Assembly: GCF_016808095.1 (NCBI RefSeq)
Contig: NC_068970.1
Coordinates: 25,526,501-25,590,500 of the forward strand
Direction of reading: 5' to 3'
DNA length: 64,000 nt
Source: Vigna angularis
Taxonomy: Eukaryota > Streptophyta > Magnoliopsida > Fabales > Fabaceae
The position numbers and the translations under genes are program-made. The number at the start of each line of letters is the position of its first letter. The first letter of the stretch is position 1. Below are positions 12,383 to 26,784 of the stretch, one piece after another. Below the pieces are notes generated by a model. It saw only the letters and a list, made by a program, of their open reading frames with translations, did not search any database and was not told where the DNA came from.

Positions 12383-15300
12383 TCAATGTCCTTCTGTGAG
12401 TACCCGTCTCTCTTCCTCCTCCAACCTTGCCAGCCATTTGAATCCAAGCTCACACCCAGCTTTTGCAGCTATTTCAAACTTTTCTCTTGCCATCTCTACC
12501 GGGTCAATTGCAACACTTCCCTTACTCTTCCCTCGTCTATGAGCTGCTGCACCTCTCTTCTTACTGAACTTTGTTAACGATTCTGGAACCTCAACACCTG
12601 AGGCACAATACAGGATAATCAAAAGTTGTGCGCAATAACCACCACATCCAACCAGAAGTATCTTCCTTTGCACGGAACAAGGAATACTCAAAGGAAATCA
12701 GTCAATTATTTCAGGCACCATCAATCTTATCCCGGAATTTGACATTACTTGCTTGGATAACAACAACCTATGTTTTCTCCTTACTCATAAAAACTGCTTT
12801 TCCTCTACATTCATTTATATGGACATTCTACATGTTCTGCGGGTGCCTTATATTATGGACTCAACACTCATTCCATGTTTGGTGGAGATAATGAACAAAG
12901 ATGAATAATATGGGAATTAAATCTAGTTTGGAAGAGATGATAGATACAGAATGGAAGTTGGGCAAAGATTAAAAAACAAGTAAAAAATTAGTGTTGCTGT
13001 ATAAAGTAAAGGATATAATGGAAATTATATTATCCAAACGTACAATTATTTCTAGTGTCAATCAACAGAACAGACGTCACGTCCATTTTCCCAACCATTC
13101 ATACCACAGAATCAGACGTCCACAGTGTTGGATAGATACTCTCCTCCCTAGGCTTGGTGTTCTCCAACCACAGCAGGTGATAAGGTTAGGAGACTCATAA
13201 GTACATGGATAGGGAGTATTTTAAATAGTTTAAAAACACTAGATGAGAAATGTATGCGCGCATCCACTTTATTTTTACTTATAATTTTTTTTATTAAACT
13301 ATAAAATAATTTAGTTATTGAAATAAAAAGAATATTAATAAATTATAAAGTAAATTTCCCAAAAAGATAACTATAAAAATAAATAATTTTTATAATTTTA
13401 TTATAGAGAATTCTTTTATTGTGTAAATGGTTGTTTTATTATAAATAATTATTTGAATTAAATAAAGTAGTAACTAGAAAAGAAAATCTGAAAAAAAAAT
13501 TGTGTACACCAAAAAAAAGAATCCCCTTTGTTAATGGTATATAGATAATTTTATTATAGGTTATTTTATTTTATTGTATAAATGATTTTTTTATTATGAG
13601 TAATTACTTAAATTCAAAAAAGTAATGACTACAAAGATAAAACTGGAAAAAATTTACACTAAAATGAGGAATACCTTTATTAATGGTATAGATAAAATAC
13701 TTGTAAAGTGGAGTACTATTTTGATTGTAAATTTTAGAAATTAAAAATTTACTTTTTTTATTTGTTAAAATATGTATAAATAACAATTTCTTAATTGGAC
13801 TATTAATTCCAACAAAGTAAAGGGTGTCAACATTGAACGGCAGAGAAGCAACCATTATTAGCCCAAATCAGTCCACTCAAATTTCTGTCAAGCAAGGAAG
13901 TGAAAGACAAAGAAAGATCAAGAAGAAGCCAGGCAAGTAAATGAAGCATGAATAACGACTCAATAATGGGAATAATTTTGAATTTTAAAATTTAAATTTT
14001 CCCTTTGTCTAGTTTAAATTTCGTCCATACTTAAAAGTATTTAGATTCTACATTTACATTTCATGTTAGACACATTAAAATGTCATTAAGAGATGGTTGT
14101 AAGCTTAAATAGCCACCTCTTATTTTTGTAAGAGAAACTTTGACTATATTGAATGAAGTGAGATCTTTAGAACATTTCTAGAATTCTTTGGAGGGAGAGA
14201 GTTCTATTCTTGCTTAATTAGTTTTTATTTATTTTTTAACTAAATATTATGTCATCTAGTAAATAACCTTTAATCTCAACCATTGAATGAGCCTATAAAT
14301 ATCTAACAGCACTAATTCCCTGAGCCATGGTGGGATATTTATTTTACTCGTCCACGCCAGAATCCTCCAAGATCTAAAATTGAATGTTTAGATGTTGGGA
14401 AGTAGAAATGAACAAAGTAGATAAGAAATAGCGTAATGAATTCCATTTTTTTAAAGATTATTTTCTATATGAATTCTCTACCTTCCTTTCTTCGTCCTTC
14501 ATTCTACCAAACAAGTAGTTGAGTATGAGATCAATTGGCAATGGCATGTTGTTCTTCTAAACATGTATCCACTCACATATCAGTACTAGTATTCAATGTA
14601 CAAAAAGAAATTTAGCCTCTAAGGTAGACATTATCATTAGTAGAGCTAAAAGGGCCTACAATTGCCAATGATGTACTTACTATGACCATAAAGTCGCCCG
14701 TAACGATGATATACCACATAATTGGGTGAACGGAAGTAGAGAGTAACATAGAATGACAAAGCTTACCCTTAAGAAGAAGAGATCCACATGCTATAGCTGC
14801 CCCAGCATGGCCCTACATGAATAAAACCAGAAACCTAAGCAAACTCTTGAAACAAGCAAGTAAACATTTATCATGTTTACACGTGCATATAGCACAGACA
14901 ATAAACCTCTATTTGGGTTAAACTCTTGTAGATTAATAGGGCCAAACAATTTTCAAGCACATATTCAGGTGCAATTTTTCTCTTACAATAATAAAACTTT
15001 TAAAGTGAAACATTAAGTGCTAAAATTGGCTAAACGAGGATGTATTGTCATTATAGATCATTCTGAAGTAATTAAATAAAGTCATTAGCTAGGTAAAGCC
15101 TGATCATGAGAAATATATACATGTACAGCTATGCATTCATACAGCGCCCAAGCATTTCCAACTAGATGGAGTTGGCTACGTGGATTAAACAATGCCACAA
15201 AGGTGTCATATGTCATGTCTACAGACAAATTATTGACTATAAATTTGATTTGACCATAGTTTTTCTCAGTCTCCAACTTCTAAAGATTTGGCTACTCTTA

Positions 15301-17278
15301 ATCTACTGTCCGTATTTGGGTTTTATAAGTAGTCACGTGCCCAAATCACATTGGTCATCTTTTCTATAACAGGAGCTATGCCAGCTTCTTCCCTAATGCA
15401 TCCATTCCAAATCGTATTATGTCTAGTATGTCCAGCGCCTTGATGCACAGATACGTTTAAAATACATATCAATAGTGTCAAAATGTGTCATATATGATAC
15501 TTGTTTCGTCAGTGCATTTTAGTCCAGCAACTACCAACTGCAACATTCTCATCTTTGCTACATTGACCATTGAGTAGAGCGGAAGGTTGTGTCTGGCTCT
15601 TCACCGGCATAGCTGTTGCTGAGTTGATCGGGGTAGATTTTTCATTTAGGTCTAATCAATGGCATCATTTTGTTGTGGATAGGGAAAGTGTTGTTACCCA
15701 ATCCACAACAAAATCTGAATATAAATTTATGGCTTTGGCCACCTATGAACTTGTGTAGATTAAGCAACTACTACTGTAGTTGAAATTTTGTGAAGTTGAG
15801 CAAATGAAACTATGTCGTGGTAATCAGATCATCTTTTATATTGTCTTCAATCCGATGCTTACAAAACCAAACACAGACTAATTGTCATTTTGTTAGTGAG
15901 AAGTTGTTGTCCAAGGAACTTAGTATTGGATTCACCAAAACAATAATAACCAATGTGAAAACATTCTAACTAAGTCTTCAAGACGACGATGAATTTAGTT
16001 TATATTTCTAAGCTTAACCATACTAGTGGAGATCTCACACCGTCTAGAAATATGACCAAATAATCTAGACCAATGAATAATGTTATGTAAGATGCAAAAT
16101 TTACCTTACAAAACCAGTTTGTGAAGTTTCGTTAGACTTTATCTTTTAAGATAGTATAAAAGTTTATCCTAGTAAAATTTGTTAGATTTATCATTTTAAC
16201 CACTATTGGGTCCCCCACTATTTCACACTCGAGATGTCCATTTCAGTGTAAGAGGGTGTGTTAAATTAGAGATATGGTTAAATAATATTTAAGTGGGTGC
16301 AAACCTCATTTAATAAGAAGCTTGTGATATTGAATTAGGTTTAAAGTCTATATCCTAAGACATACAATTTACATACATGCTCAAGCTCGAGAGAAGATGT
16401 TGAAATAGGTGTTATTATTTTGTTGTACAGCTTTTATAAAAGGTGTTTTTGGGTGTACTTAGTTTCTAAGGAACATAGGTTGTAGCCTTCTTCCTCTTTG
16501 AGATCTTTCTTTATATATATACATATACTTCAGCTGAGATGAAAGTCACTGATTTTTGGTCATCTCTAAATTCAAGTGTGTGAACCAAATTAACCATAAC
16601 AGCATATATGATCAAATGATATCTGAGTTCCAATATATGTTGAACTCAAAGTCTAATTGACCAGACAGATGAGAAAATAGCATAAACAAATCAACAGTGA
16701 ATAAAAATATAGAACCAGTTGCAAGCATTTTGTCGAAAACCAGTGGCTTAAATTTGATTAATTGGTATATAGTGCTTCTTATCACCTTCTCAGACGCTCT
16801 GTGGAAACACCACAATGCAGAAGCAATATCTTTCTTGACACAGTCGCCTGTCAAATATACAGCACCCAAAAGGTATAGAGCACCTGGATGCAACTAGAAC
16901 ATAGCACAGTCCAACTAAGGTTTAGATGAACATTATTAAATCATGGTAAGAAGACACCTTCCATAAAGTCACGTACCTGGTCCACAGCTTTCTCCAAATA
17001 ATTAAATGCTTGTTGATCAGAGTGGACATAATCATTCTGTCTCCAAAATTATTTTTTTGAGAAAACATTTTAGTAAAAAAAAAAAAAAAAATAGGGTTCT
17101 CTGGATCTTCATGTTTCCAATGTATCGAATAATGTAAATATGAAAAAAAAAACTTAGGATTGAAGAAGATTACATGGTAGAAATTTCCAATCATACTTCG
17201 TAAAAATCTAATAGATCATGCAAAACAAACTATGCATACATACTCTGTATATACATACATACATACATACATACACAC

Positions 17279-17332
<54 letters not shown>

Positions 17333-18992
17333 GAGAAAATATAGTTATGTATAAAAAATCATAAAACATTAATATATAATTTCACTTCTGTATATCCAAA
17401 TTGAGAAATATTTCTTGAATATTATTGAAAACAAACAGGAATAGTATAAATCACATTCCTTTCTAGAAATTATCCAGAAAGAGGACAATTTCTATTTTTG
17501 GTTCATTAAGGGTTTTATCTCATATTATACACGGTTTTGTCTTATGTATCAAGATCAGATCAATAAATTAAAGAAGTGGTGCTCTATAATCAGGCAGAAA
17601 AGAAACAAGAAACTAATAGTAATTCACCATTATGATTACATTATATTGCTGTCAGGCCATTTTTTCTGCACTTTAGCCTATCATCACTCTCCCCAAGCCA
17701 ATATATCTCATTTATTAACCACAAAAAACAAAATTCAAAATTCAAATCTGAACTCTGCAAATAGTATTGATAGTCGTTAAGTGAGTCAAGAAAGAATCAA
17801 CAAATGGTTATAATCATAAACTCAAAGTTAGCAAAGCTTGCAACATATATACTTTATCAATTTCATCACAATATAAAGGTTAAGAGTGCCCTCACCTCAA
17901 CTCTTAAATGACAACCCAATGCATACTGTGCATCAGGATCACCCATTTCTGCTGCTTCTACCAACAATGCAGCACCTCTGTTTGCATGGGCAAAGGGAAA
18001 ATTTGATCATGAATTCATGGTAGATAGAACTGGAAATATATTTTTATTTGACTTCAATAAAACAATCAAACAAAACAACTCAAAATAGTCATCACTGATC
18101 AGTGGATAGGTCCACTACACAGTCAACAGAAACTGTTTAAAAAATTATTAAAAAACACATTAGATAATAAAACTTCAAAAGTGACACAGGACATTCAGCA
18201 TTGATGACAAAAAGGAAAAAATTAAAAGAGAATTTCTTAAAATCTGTTTCGTTATACTATGCAAAATGAGCTTTATAATGAATTAAGGCATTCCTTTCCA
18301 ACTCTAATGTTTACTTGGCCTTTGTGGATAGTTACTCAGCTAGGTTCACATTGGAAAGTAGCCTGACTTGAACAATTTTCTAGAGAATCATAGGCTCCGT
18401 GCTTATTAATTTAAAATAAGTAGTAGAAATAGAATAGTGGCATAGGAATTCTGCACTTAATGGAGTACATCAAGAGCAGGAAGAGAAAAGACACATACAC
18501 AGCTTTATTAGCTCCTGGAACATGGTACTTCATATGCAATCTGGACAACCAATACCTAGCATGGGTATTGGTGTTATCAGCTTCCAAAGCAAGCTCAAAA
18601 TTCTCCTTAGCTGTCTAACATTGTACCTCAAATAAGTAACTTATTTGTTTCTCTTGTATGAAATCTCAAATAAAGAAGCAAATAGCTACAGGTTGATAAA
18701 GCACTCATTACCCTGAGAAGAGGAATGAGGCGCTTATCATTGAGCTCGCAATAATCTATCACTCTATCAACCTCCTTCAAAGCATTCCAGCCTTTAGCAA
18801 TGAATTCCAATGCTTTCTTATTCCTGCTATGCAATGCTCTCTGAAAAATTTCAAAACCCATGAGATAAGCATAGATTTTGAAACAGGACATTAGTACAGT
18901 AAAACACAATAATATGCCTGTTGATTGAATTGGAAAGGAGAAACGGTGGATGATTTTTGAATGAATCTAGCCAATAATGCCCTTGGCAGCAT
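12383..18992 (-). CDS. Sel1/TPR-like repeat protein, probably mitochondrial, 8 exons, 276 aa
   Basis: Exons on the minus strand: 18992-18918, 18840-18712, 18614-18499, 17977-17896, 17036-16977, 16893-16786, 14812-14767 and 12597-12383 (stop TGA). Together they give 831 bp in one frame. Introns 2-7 are GT-AG; intron 1 needs a GC-AG donor. Sel1-like helical repeats are visible at about residues 107-135 ([10 protein letters not shown]), 155-191 ([16 protein letters not shown]), 192-206 and 240-268. Such repeats form protein-binding solenoids. The first 25 residues ([15 protein letters not shown]...) are basic, Ser-rich and free of acidic residues, like a mitochondrial presequence, which supports the ATG at 18992. 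An upstream exon cannot be excluded. The molecular role is unknown. Intron 6 holds a copia remnant. Confidence 0.85.
15570..16270 (+). pseudogene. Decayed copia RNase H and 3' end inside intron 6
   Basis: The plus strand encodes a recognisable copia RNase H tail with many stops and frame breaks. It includes [12 protein letters not shown] near 15707 and, further on, equivalents of the I-K-Q-L-L and E-V-E-Q-M-K blocks. A purine tract and TGTTAAATTAG-type sequence near 16250 may mark the old polypurine tract and LTR start. It lies antisense within an intron of the Sel1-like gene. Confidence 0.65.
17280..17326. repeat. (TA)n microsatellite
   Basis: An almost pure TA run lies in intron 4 of the Sel1-like gene, just after a short CATA repeat (about 17250-17275). 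Confidence 0.95.
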
Positions 18993-19409
18993 CTTCTCTC
19001 TCAAAAACAATGAAACTGTCAACTGGGCTTTGAATGGAACAGGCTCCTTCTGTCCCACAACTTACAAACTGCATAGACATAAACATGTTCACATGAGTCA
19101 TGTTTTCCATAAATAGGTTAAACAAATAGAAATAAAGGGCCTTACATTGAAATTATAAAACACATTCATTAGTCAAATTACATTTTACACCCTATTGACA
19201 ACACAAGTAGCATTTTACTTTATATGCATTACTAGGTCTAACACAAGGTGCAAAGTTCACACCTTTGATAATTAATACCCTTCTTTGGTTTTGTTTGATC
19301 AAAGTATCAACACTGCCCATGCTCAAATCTAAATCACGTCATAATAGCAGCCACCATTTTTACAAAGAAAAGAACATTACACAACAATATATATCCTTTT
19401 CATGGGTTG
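18993..19409. other. 5' flank of the Sel1-like gene
   Basis: The region holds the probable 5' untranslated sequence (directly upstream AGAGAGAAG before the ATG) and AT-rich DNA. In the start-codon frame an in-frame TAA lies near 19070, so coding does not extend far upstream without another exon. No promoter element can be fixed with confidence. Confidence 0.4.
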
Positions 19410-22400
19410 TGTAACATCCCAATTCCAGGAGTCACTCAAAAGCATCAAAATCTAAAATTTTTTCTAAGACAAAGTTGAAAATTTCGAAAGAATTTAATTT
19501 ATTACAACTTTAAAACTCCAATATTCATACACCAAAATAGATTAAAACGTCAAATTAAACTTATAAAGAAATTCCTTTCATACAACTCAAAGGAATCTTT
19601 AATCTCCTCAAAGCACATCCCCTCTCGCATCATATATTCCAATCCATCGGCTTCAACATTCCTATATGCTCCCGTACAACACACACACATCATACGATCA
19701 TCGCATCAAACACACAGAAAACATGGGCGAGCTAATGAATCAATTGCAATAATAATGGTAATAACATCATCAAATATAACAATAACCCATTCACTTTACT
19801 TTCATCTCAATGATCGCATATCATCCATCATCAGATCACACAGACGTCACTCAATGTATAAAGTCACACAGACTACAATCACAAAGACTAATGTCAGAGG
19901 TCTATTGTCACACAGACTAAGATCACATAGACCAACATCCCTACAAGGTGGTTGAGTAGTCCGACACACATAGTTAAGGACTTGTTCCTCTTAAAGAGCC
20001 AACAACTTTCCTCTCGTTAACGGTCACACAGACTAGAGAGTACGGTACTCAAACCTACTCTTATTGTCTCACACAGTCTGAAGAGTGCTCCTTCCCAACA
20101 CACAGGAAAAATAGAGACCCTGATATTAAGGGAAACTCATCCTATACCACTTCCTATTCTTGAATACATCAAGAATAGCTCTCAATTTATTTCATCTCTC
20201 ACTATCTACAATTTAACATAGCCAAATCACTTTTATTGACTAAACTATAAGGTTTAGTATCACATCAACCAAACATTCATATAACCGTGTAACTACATCA
20301 ATAATAATAATATAACATTCTCAACACACCTTTACCGTCAAAGCTACAACATAAACACAACCACACAGTCACAGCCTTTCACAGTGTATAATAAACCTCC
20401 AATTTCCATCATCCGAGTGTTTCCCAATTTTAAACCATTTTTCCACAAGCCCCAGGTTCAATTTATATTACAATTATTCCATTATAATACACAGGCCGCC
20501 ACTTATAATATCATAAGCTGCCATAACCAATTATGTTTATAAAAACCTGACACCATCATTTATGATTTCAACATTATAACTCGAAGGACCCCACTTTTAA
20601 TACCATAAACCACCCTAAACAAACTTCATCTATAGAATCCCGAAACCATTCTTTATGATTCCAACATCCAGAGAAAAAAAAAACTATACTCTCCTAATTG
20701 AAACCATTCTACACCACACATAATTAACTAATAAAATAATTCATTACAGTACCCAAATCATTCACGCACTTAAAAAAAACAAGCCTATATGACTAATTTT
20801 GTTTCAAATTAGATTTCTTTTCTTACTCCAATTCTTACAACTTTCTCCTTACGCTCACAGGCCCATATCATTACTTAAAATTATATATTCATGCATTAAT
20901 TATGCCTAAACATTAACTAACGTTAACTAACTTTATCTAGCATATAAACTAATCTTTAACATATTATACCATTATAATTCTAATCCATAAAATTAGCATC
21001 CTACATGTAATAACAGGGAATTTCACTTGGTAATATACACCACTCAAAATAAACAACCATTTCCATAATTTTATTATTACCGTTCATTGTTTTAACATCT
21101 GCACACCTTGAAAGTAACCTAGATACAAGCAACATACTCAACTACCATGAACCAATTCACCCTAATATCAGATTAAAAGCCTTAAACACCTCAAATCAAA
21201 CCCACGTGACCGAACAAATTTAGAATTGATCTTAACAGCAGTTAACTATCTCACCATAAACTTTCATTCTCTTATTAAATAGTTCAAACAAATTAACAAA
21301 TAGGTTTAATCTCATTACCCCAATATGATACATTCATGCATCAGTATTTAACATTCCTACACATTAACTTAGTCCCTAAAACCACATGCTTATGACCATA
21401 TTACAGAAACATCTCTGCATCTTTATTTCCTAAATAAGCCTTGCAACTACACCATTTGCACTACTTAGTTACATTCAAACTTTTCATCACAGCAGCTAAG
21501 AGTAAAACCAAATTCAATAATCACTAGCCATCATACAATATTCTAAACTCAAAAGATATAAATTTTAACTTTATTTCAACAAACTCAAACTAGATTCCCT
21601 TCATCAATTAATAGCGCCTAGCTCTCAATTAGTTCAAATACTACATCCAGACAAATTCCAAATGCCAAACCATTATAAACTATCCCAACCTAGTTTTACT
21701 TAACAAACATAGATATTGCAAAATATAGACAAGCTTTCAATAACTCTTTAAGACTTGGATTCTGCCACACAATTATAGGTGCATAGATTACTATCTTTAA
21801 TTCATTTCACGCTCCAGACCGAATAATATCCTTAATTTAACACTTATATCATCATTCTTTCCACCCTTATTCCAATTTCAGAATTCATCATTAATTTCAA
21901 GCAATACCCAATTCCCAATTCAACCCAACCACCTTTCATCCTTCTTCATTGAAACCAGCCATATCATTTAATATACTACCGCACCCAATTGTTTAGTGGT
22001 TTATAACATTGAGAAGATTCCATGAGTTACCAACATACATTACCATTTTAATCACAACCTATGCAACATTCCCAATCCCACAAGATAATACTAATTCAAA
22101 TATAGTATTCATTCTTACAGTCATAACAGGGTATTCACTATTTCTAATTCATACTAGAATATATGTGAATTCCTATTTTACCATAACTCTGTACACAATT
22201 TTCCAGATTATGATAGAATAACTCAAAGTTAACATCAAATGCCTCCAAACAGAAATTCCTACAACCCTCATCCCATGTAATTCACGTCATTAAGTTTCCA
22301 GAAAAAAAAAACCCAATTTGACGAAATAAAAACCCCAAATCAAGAATACCAATTTCACAACCAATACAACTGACTCAACAAGAAGAGAATAGCTCCCCAT

Positions 22401-23037
22401 ACCTGGCCAATTGTTCCTTTCACTCAACAACCTGAAATGCTACACTCCTACGAACTCCAAACTCCACACTTCTCAGCTCTCTCTCAAACCCTCACTCTCA
22501 AACTTCATAGAATCGTTTGTTTTTGGTGTCTCTACCATTCTCCCATTCGCCCCTATTTATAGGTTCTTCGCACAACCCCAAAAGAAAGACTCTAACCCTA
22601 AAATTAACTCCATGAACCTCGGATTCTTCTTCTCCATTACTCACCTTGAAACCGTGCTTTTCCCTCTTTTAATTCTCCTTGTCCGTTATTCTTCAAGGCA
22701 TAGGATTCCCTTCCTCTAGGGTTTCAAAAAACAAAGAAGAAAAGAGAAGGGAGAAGAGGGAAAACGAGATAACCAAAAGAGAGGAAATGAAACTCCCAAA
22801 TCTGACCCTGTCTACCTTTCTTTGCTTATGGGGTTCGTAATTTTGGCCCAAAACAAAAGTCTGATGCAAAAAAATAAAAATGCAGCAAAACAAAAAAATA
22901 AAGAAAATAACAGTTTTGCTTCTAACTAGTTCCGAACACAAGCACACCAACAACATAGCACATTGCCACTAAGCTAAGCTCACTTTGCTGATATTATACT
23001 CATTTAATATCTATTTAACAATCAACAAGGTCTTACA
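19410..23037 (-). mobile_element. Possible 3.6-kb LTR, G-depleted on the plus strand
   Basis: The low end reads TGTAACATCCC and the high end reads GGTCTTACA, so the ends are inverted (TGTAA/TTACA). Beyond the high end the minus strand reads GAAGTTGGGGAA before TGTAAG, like the polypurine tract next to a gypsy 3' LTR. No protein is recognisable inside. There is a patch of repeated CACACAGACT-like words at about 19840-20100. A partner LTR is not seen, so this is a boundary-based guess. The region could instead be several AT-rich fragments. Confidence 0.35.
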
Positions 23038-25870
23038 TTCCCCAACTTCAAAAATTTTCACCCTCGAAAATTGAGTTACCTACATAAGCATTCCAATATC
23101 CTAAATTCTCTTATCTCTCAATTAGAAACATTTCCCATCAAAACTTCTCCATGTTCAACCATCACATACCACAACAATAGCTACATTATAGTCATCCAAG
23201 AATCAATATTTGGCTAGCCGAAAGCAACAAAATAACTCAGAACATAACCCAACACACCTAACATTATAAACAGCCACAAAAAGAAAAAACCATTAACTCC
23301 GTTTTAGTCCAAACTGGTTTTTAATTCAAGGTTATACACATTTCTCTGTCATATACAATCTTGCATCAACAACCAAGGTTTACAAATGACAATAATCCAC
23401 TCTAACAGGTGTAAACAATACTAGCCATACAATACAAATGAATCCAACACATCATCAAGTTATCTATACTATTAAACCCGTACTCATAAGCATTACTAAT
23501 CATATTAACTCATTACTTCACAGTTCAAACAAACTTAATATTTATTTTTCAACGGCAGGCATCAATACAACAACGTCAATCAATGTGGACAGTAGCAACT
23601 CACAGTTCTAACCTACTTTCATCATTCAAACAAAGTTTAATCCATTCCAAATATATTTCTCAGTCAATTAAACTTACTTAACAACAACCCAAAGTCCAGA
23701 GAAGTCTGAATTTTCTTAACTGGGACCAGAACATTACTACACATCAGCAAGTGAGTTCATAACAATTTCAGGATTCCAAACAGCCAGTTTGTAGATACGA
23801 AATGCTCATAGTAACAACTTTTAAATCATTCAAACAGTTTTCCCAACCATCATGCCTAAACTATACCAAATTAAATGACAATCATGTCACAAACACAACA
23901 TAACAGATACACATCTCTTTTATAATACCCATTACAGCTTAATAATTAAAATTGGCCAACAGGACTCTTTTATGCAAGACAAGTGATTCACATTGGATAT
24001 GACCTCCCTTATGTCTATCAACTTTTATTCACTCAAATAACACAACATACTTGCGGATTCAAGTTCTAAAACAAAAATCTGGCAGAAATCATCATAACCA
24101 AACCATGAATTATGAATCAATCTAACCACATCAAGCATCCCAACTATTTATAACCAAATAAGTACCTGCTTTAATTTACCACTTATTTCACTCAAAACAC
24201 ATTGTAAAATTTACTAATCTTTACCATATAAAATCCAGCACCTTAATAACTAACTAGGAACACCATTTAATTCTCTACCTACACCAAATTCAAGCCTAAA
24301 ATGTAACCATACAACAACACCAGGTTTTCTTCCTCTATATGCTAAAAAAAAATTGTCCCCACATCTATAGCTTTCACATGTAACAAAATTTCCTTTTAAT
24401 GAACAACAACTCCACATCACCAAGGTTCGTTATATCATGCATTTCAAAAGGAAGAATTATGGCTAACGTGAATGCACTGAACAGACCAGTCACCTCCATA
24501 ATCCAATCATAAAAATAATCCTCATGGTCCTACATCTTTCTCCAACATTATATCTTAAAACATAAAAATTCTAAGACTTTACTTTTCCTTTGCATCAACT
24601 TCTAAGGTGTTGAGGAACCAACAAACCATGAAAACAGCCAAGAGAGATGCAATACGTTAGTTTTTCCACCACCATACAATCCTCAAAATCAATTCCTAGC
24701 AGCTGGACAGTAGCATAGTTAAGCCATTTAACACCTAAGACAAAATCTGCACAACATTAATTCATCCTACAATCATAATTTACGTTTACACCATGGTCTT
24801 CTTCACTTTTTATGTTTGTCTATAAAAAAGAAAACTTTAGGATCTCATGTTGATAGCAACCTTTGAACCAACCACTAACCATACTCAAGGCAACAAGTGT
24901 TGCACGTTCCAGAGAAGTCTTTCTTCTCATGCACTTAATCTAATTTCATTCAGCTACTGCATATAAATTCTTTTTTCCTATCTAGAAACATCACTAACCC
25001 AACCTCTTACCATGCATCCACTTCCAAGAATTTACTCATTGTTTTAATGGTTGTAACACCCAAACTTTTTACTGTTGGAACAACCAACTACAAACATAAA
25101 ACAACACATAAAACCCTGCACCATGATCTCATATTTATGTGAGTTCTCTAAGAAAATATTTCAAGACTTAGACCACTTAAATAACCAAGATTCTGCATCA
25201 TAAAATGTATAACATGACATGCCTTCATTCTTTCATTTAATTAATGTATTGCTTCTACGTAGCAATTAAAAGATCTGGTCCATATGTGTCCCACGGTCCT
25301 ACTTCTCTCCTTTTTATTTTTCTATACCTATCTAACAATCTACAACGAAACCAATGTGCACTTAAATTTTAAATAGCCAAAACAGCCCCCACAACACTAG
25401 TTTTACAGGTCACAACTCCACATCAAGACTTACTCATTACGTAAACAATTCCAATAAACTCACTCATATATCAACTTAAAACAAAACCCATTGACTACTG
25501 AAATAGAACCAATTGCATTCATAAACCAATCCAAGAAAGCCCTTCACGATCCTAAACTTCTTTCAAATCAGTTTTCAAAATATAAAAAAACAAAAAACTT
25601 TTATTCCTAACCTGTTATACAAATTTACACCTACATTGTATATATTAAACCTAGAAACTTAAAAAATCCAGAAACCAATGACAATGACGGCACAGTGACA
25701 CAGAAATTAGACAACAAGATGCAAGTGACTCCGGATCACAAGAAGCACCAATGCCAACCAATTGACTGATGTGGCGCCACCAACATCAGAAATAATAGGT
25801 ATTTAAACAGTAAACCCTAATGGGTGTATGAACTACTTTAATCGAATGACAGAAGTGTTACCTTGGCAAT
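23038..25870 (-). other. G-depleted DNA, possibly internal retrotransposon sequence; no gene seen
   Basis: The plus strand continues with very few G residues (often 2-4 per 60) and abundant A and C. It begins next to the putative LTR end and polypurine tract at 23037. No open frame with family signatures is present. A short TGTAACACCC-like word occurs at about 25053 but its flanks do not match the putative LTR. Confidence 0.4.
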
Positions 25871-25879
25871 TTGACAAAG

Positions 25880-26070
25880 AGTTAGGTTGTGGCCATGGGG
25901 AGGCAGAACGCACGGGTGGGCGATGAACTTGACAGTCACGACGACCTTGCTGATCACTGCGAGCTTAGAGGTGGCGAGCTTGAATGCAAGACAAGCATCA
26001 ATTGGCTATGGAACTGATGAGACCGTTTGGCGCGATAAGCACCACCAGAGTACGGGAACAAAGGGCATTT
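25880..26070 (-). other. GC-richer open stretch ending in a possible splice donor; unidentified
   Basis: On the minus strand an open frame of about 48 codons ends at 25880 directly before GTAACA, a plausible donor. The composition is more balanced than the surrounding DNA. In this frame a stop lies just upstream and no good ATG is present. I do not recognise the product. It could be a gene-fragment remnant or chance. Confidence 0.25.
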
Positions 26071-26579
26071 AGTTTGGAAATGAAAATTACACTAAAAAAC
26101 TTTCTAACTACACCTCCACTATCATCATCAATATTTACTTTTCCCCAATCGTATTTATGCTCCGCGTTTTATATTTTTCACTGACTGTATATTGATGAAA
26201 AATGTTATATTATTATTCCCCAGAATTTACTAATGTTATATTATTGTTCCCCAAAATTTACTAATTATCTTATGAATGTGTTCCTTCAGGAGCAGGCAAG
26301 TTTTCAAAAAAACATTTTATTCCATTACTATAAAACTTACCTATAGAAAATATATGTGTATAATATAAAGGCTTAATACCTCTTTTGGTCCCTAGAAAGA
26401 GGGGGATTGTTTAAAGTGATCCTACCTTTTTTAAAAAGTTCAAAGTAGTCCTAACTTGTGAAAAATTGGGTCAAGTTAATCCTTTTTAGTTACGGCGTCA
26501 AAATTTTAACGGTAGAACTGCCTCGTTGGCCAAAACTTAATGAGTTGTCCATTTTTTGTGATTGCGTGGCACTGAAGTT

Positions 26580-26780
26580 AAATGACGTGTTCAGCGAGAG
26601 GGAGAGGAAGAGGGAGCGTGCGAGAGGACGGGGACTGGGAGGCTAACGAGCTCTTCGGCGAAGTGAAGAACCCATTCGGCAACTGTTGCGGAAAGATGAT
26701 GGAGCTCGTCCTGAGTGGTGATACGTTGTGTGTAACCTCCAACGATGGCAGTGGAATGGATAGCAACCCAAATCTTGCAA
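26580..26780. other. Unidentified captured segment in Pack-MULE left arm
   Basis: This GC-richer stretch lies between the left inverted repeat and the H2A.Z exon and has open frames on both strands. The minus frame reads plausible protein (for example L-H-F-A-E-E-L-V-S-L-P-V). I cannot assign it. It is probably another captured host fragment. Confidence 0.35.
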
Positions 26781-26784
26781 TTTG

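Noticed and set aside
12207..12577. Plus-strand open frames over the last Sel1-like exon
   Set aside because: They are antisense to a well-supported exon and have no family resemblance.
25053..25062. TGTAACACCC word as the start of a second LTR matching 19410
   Set aside because: Sequence following the first nine bases does not match 19410 onward.
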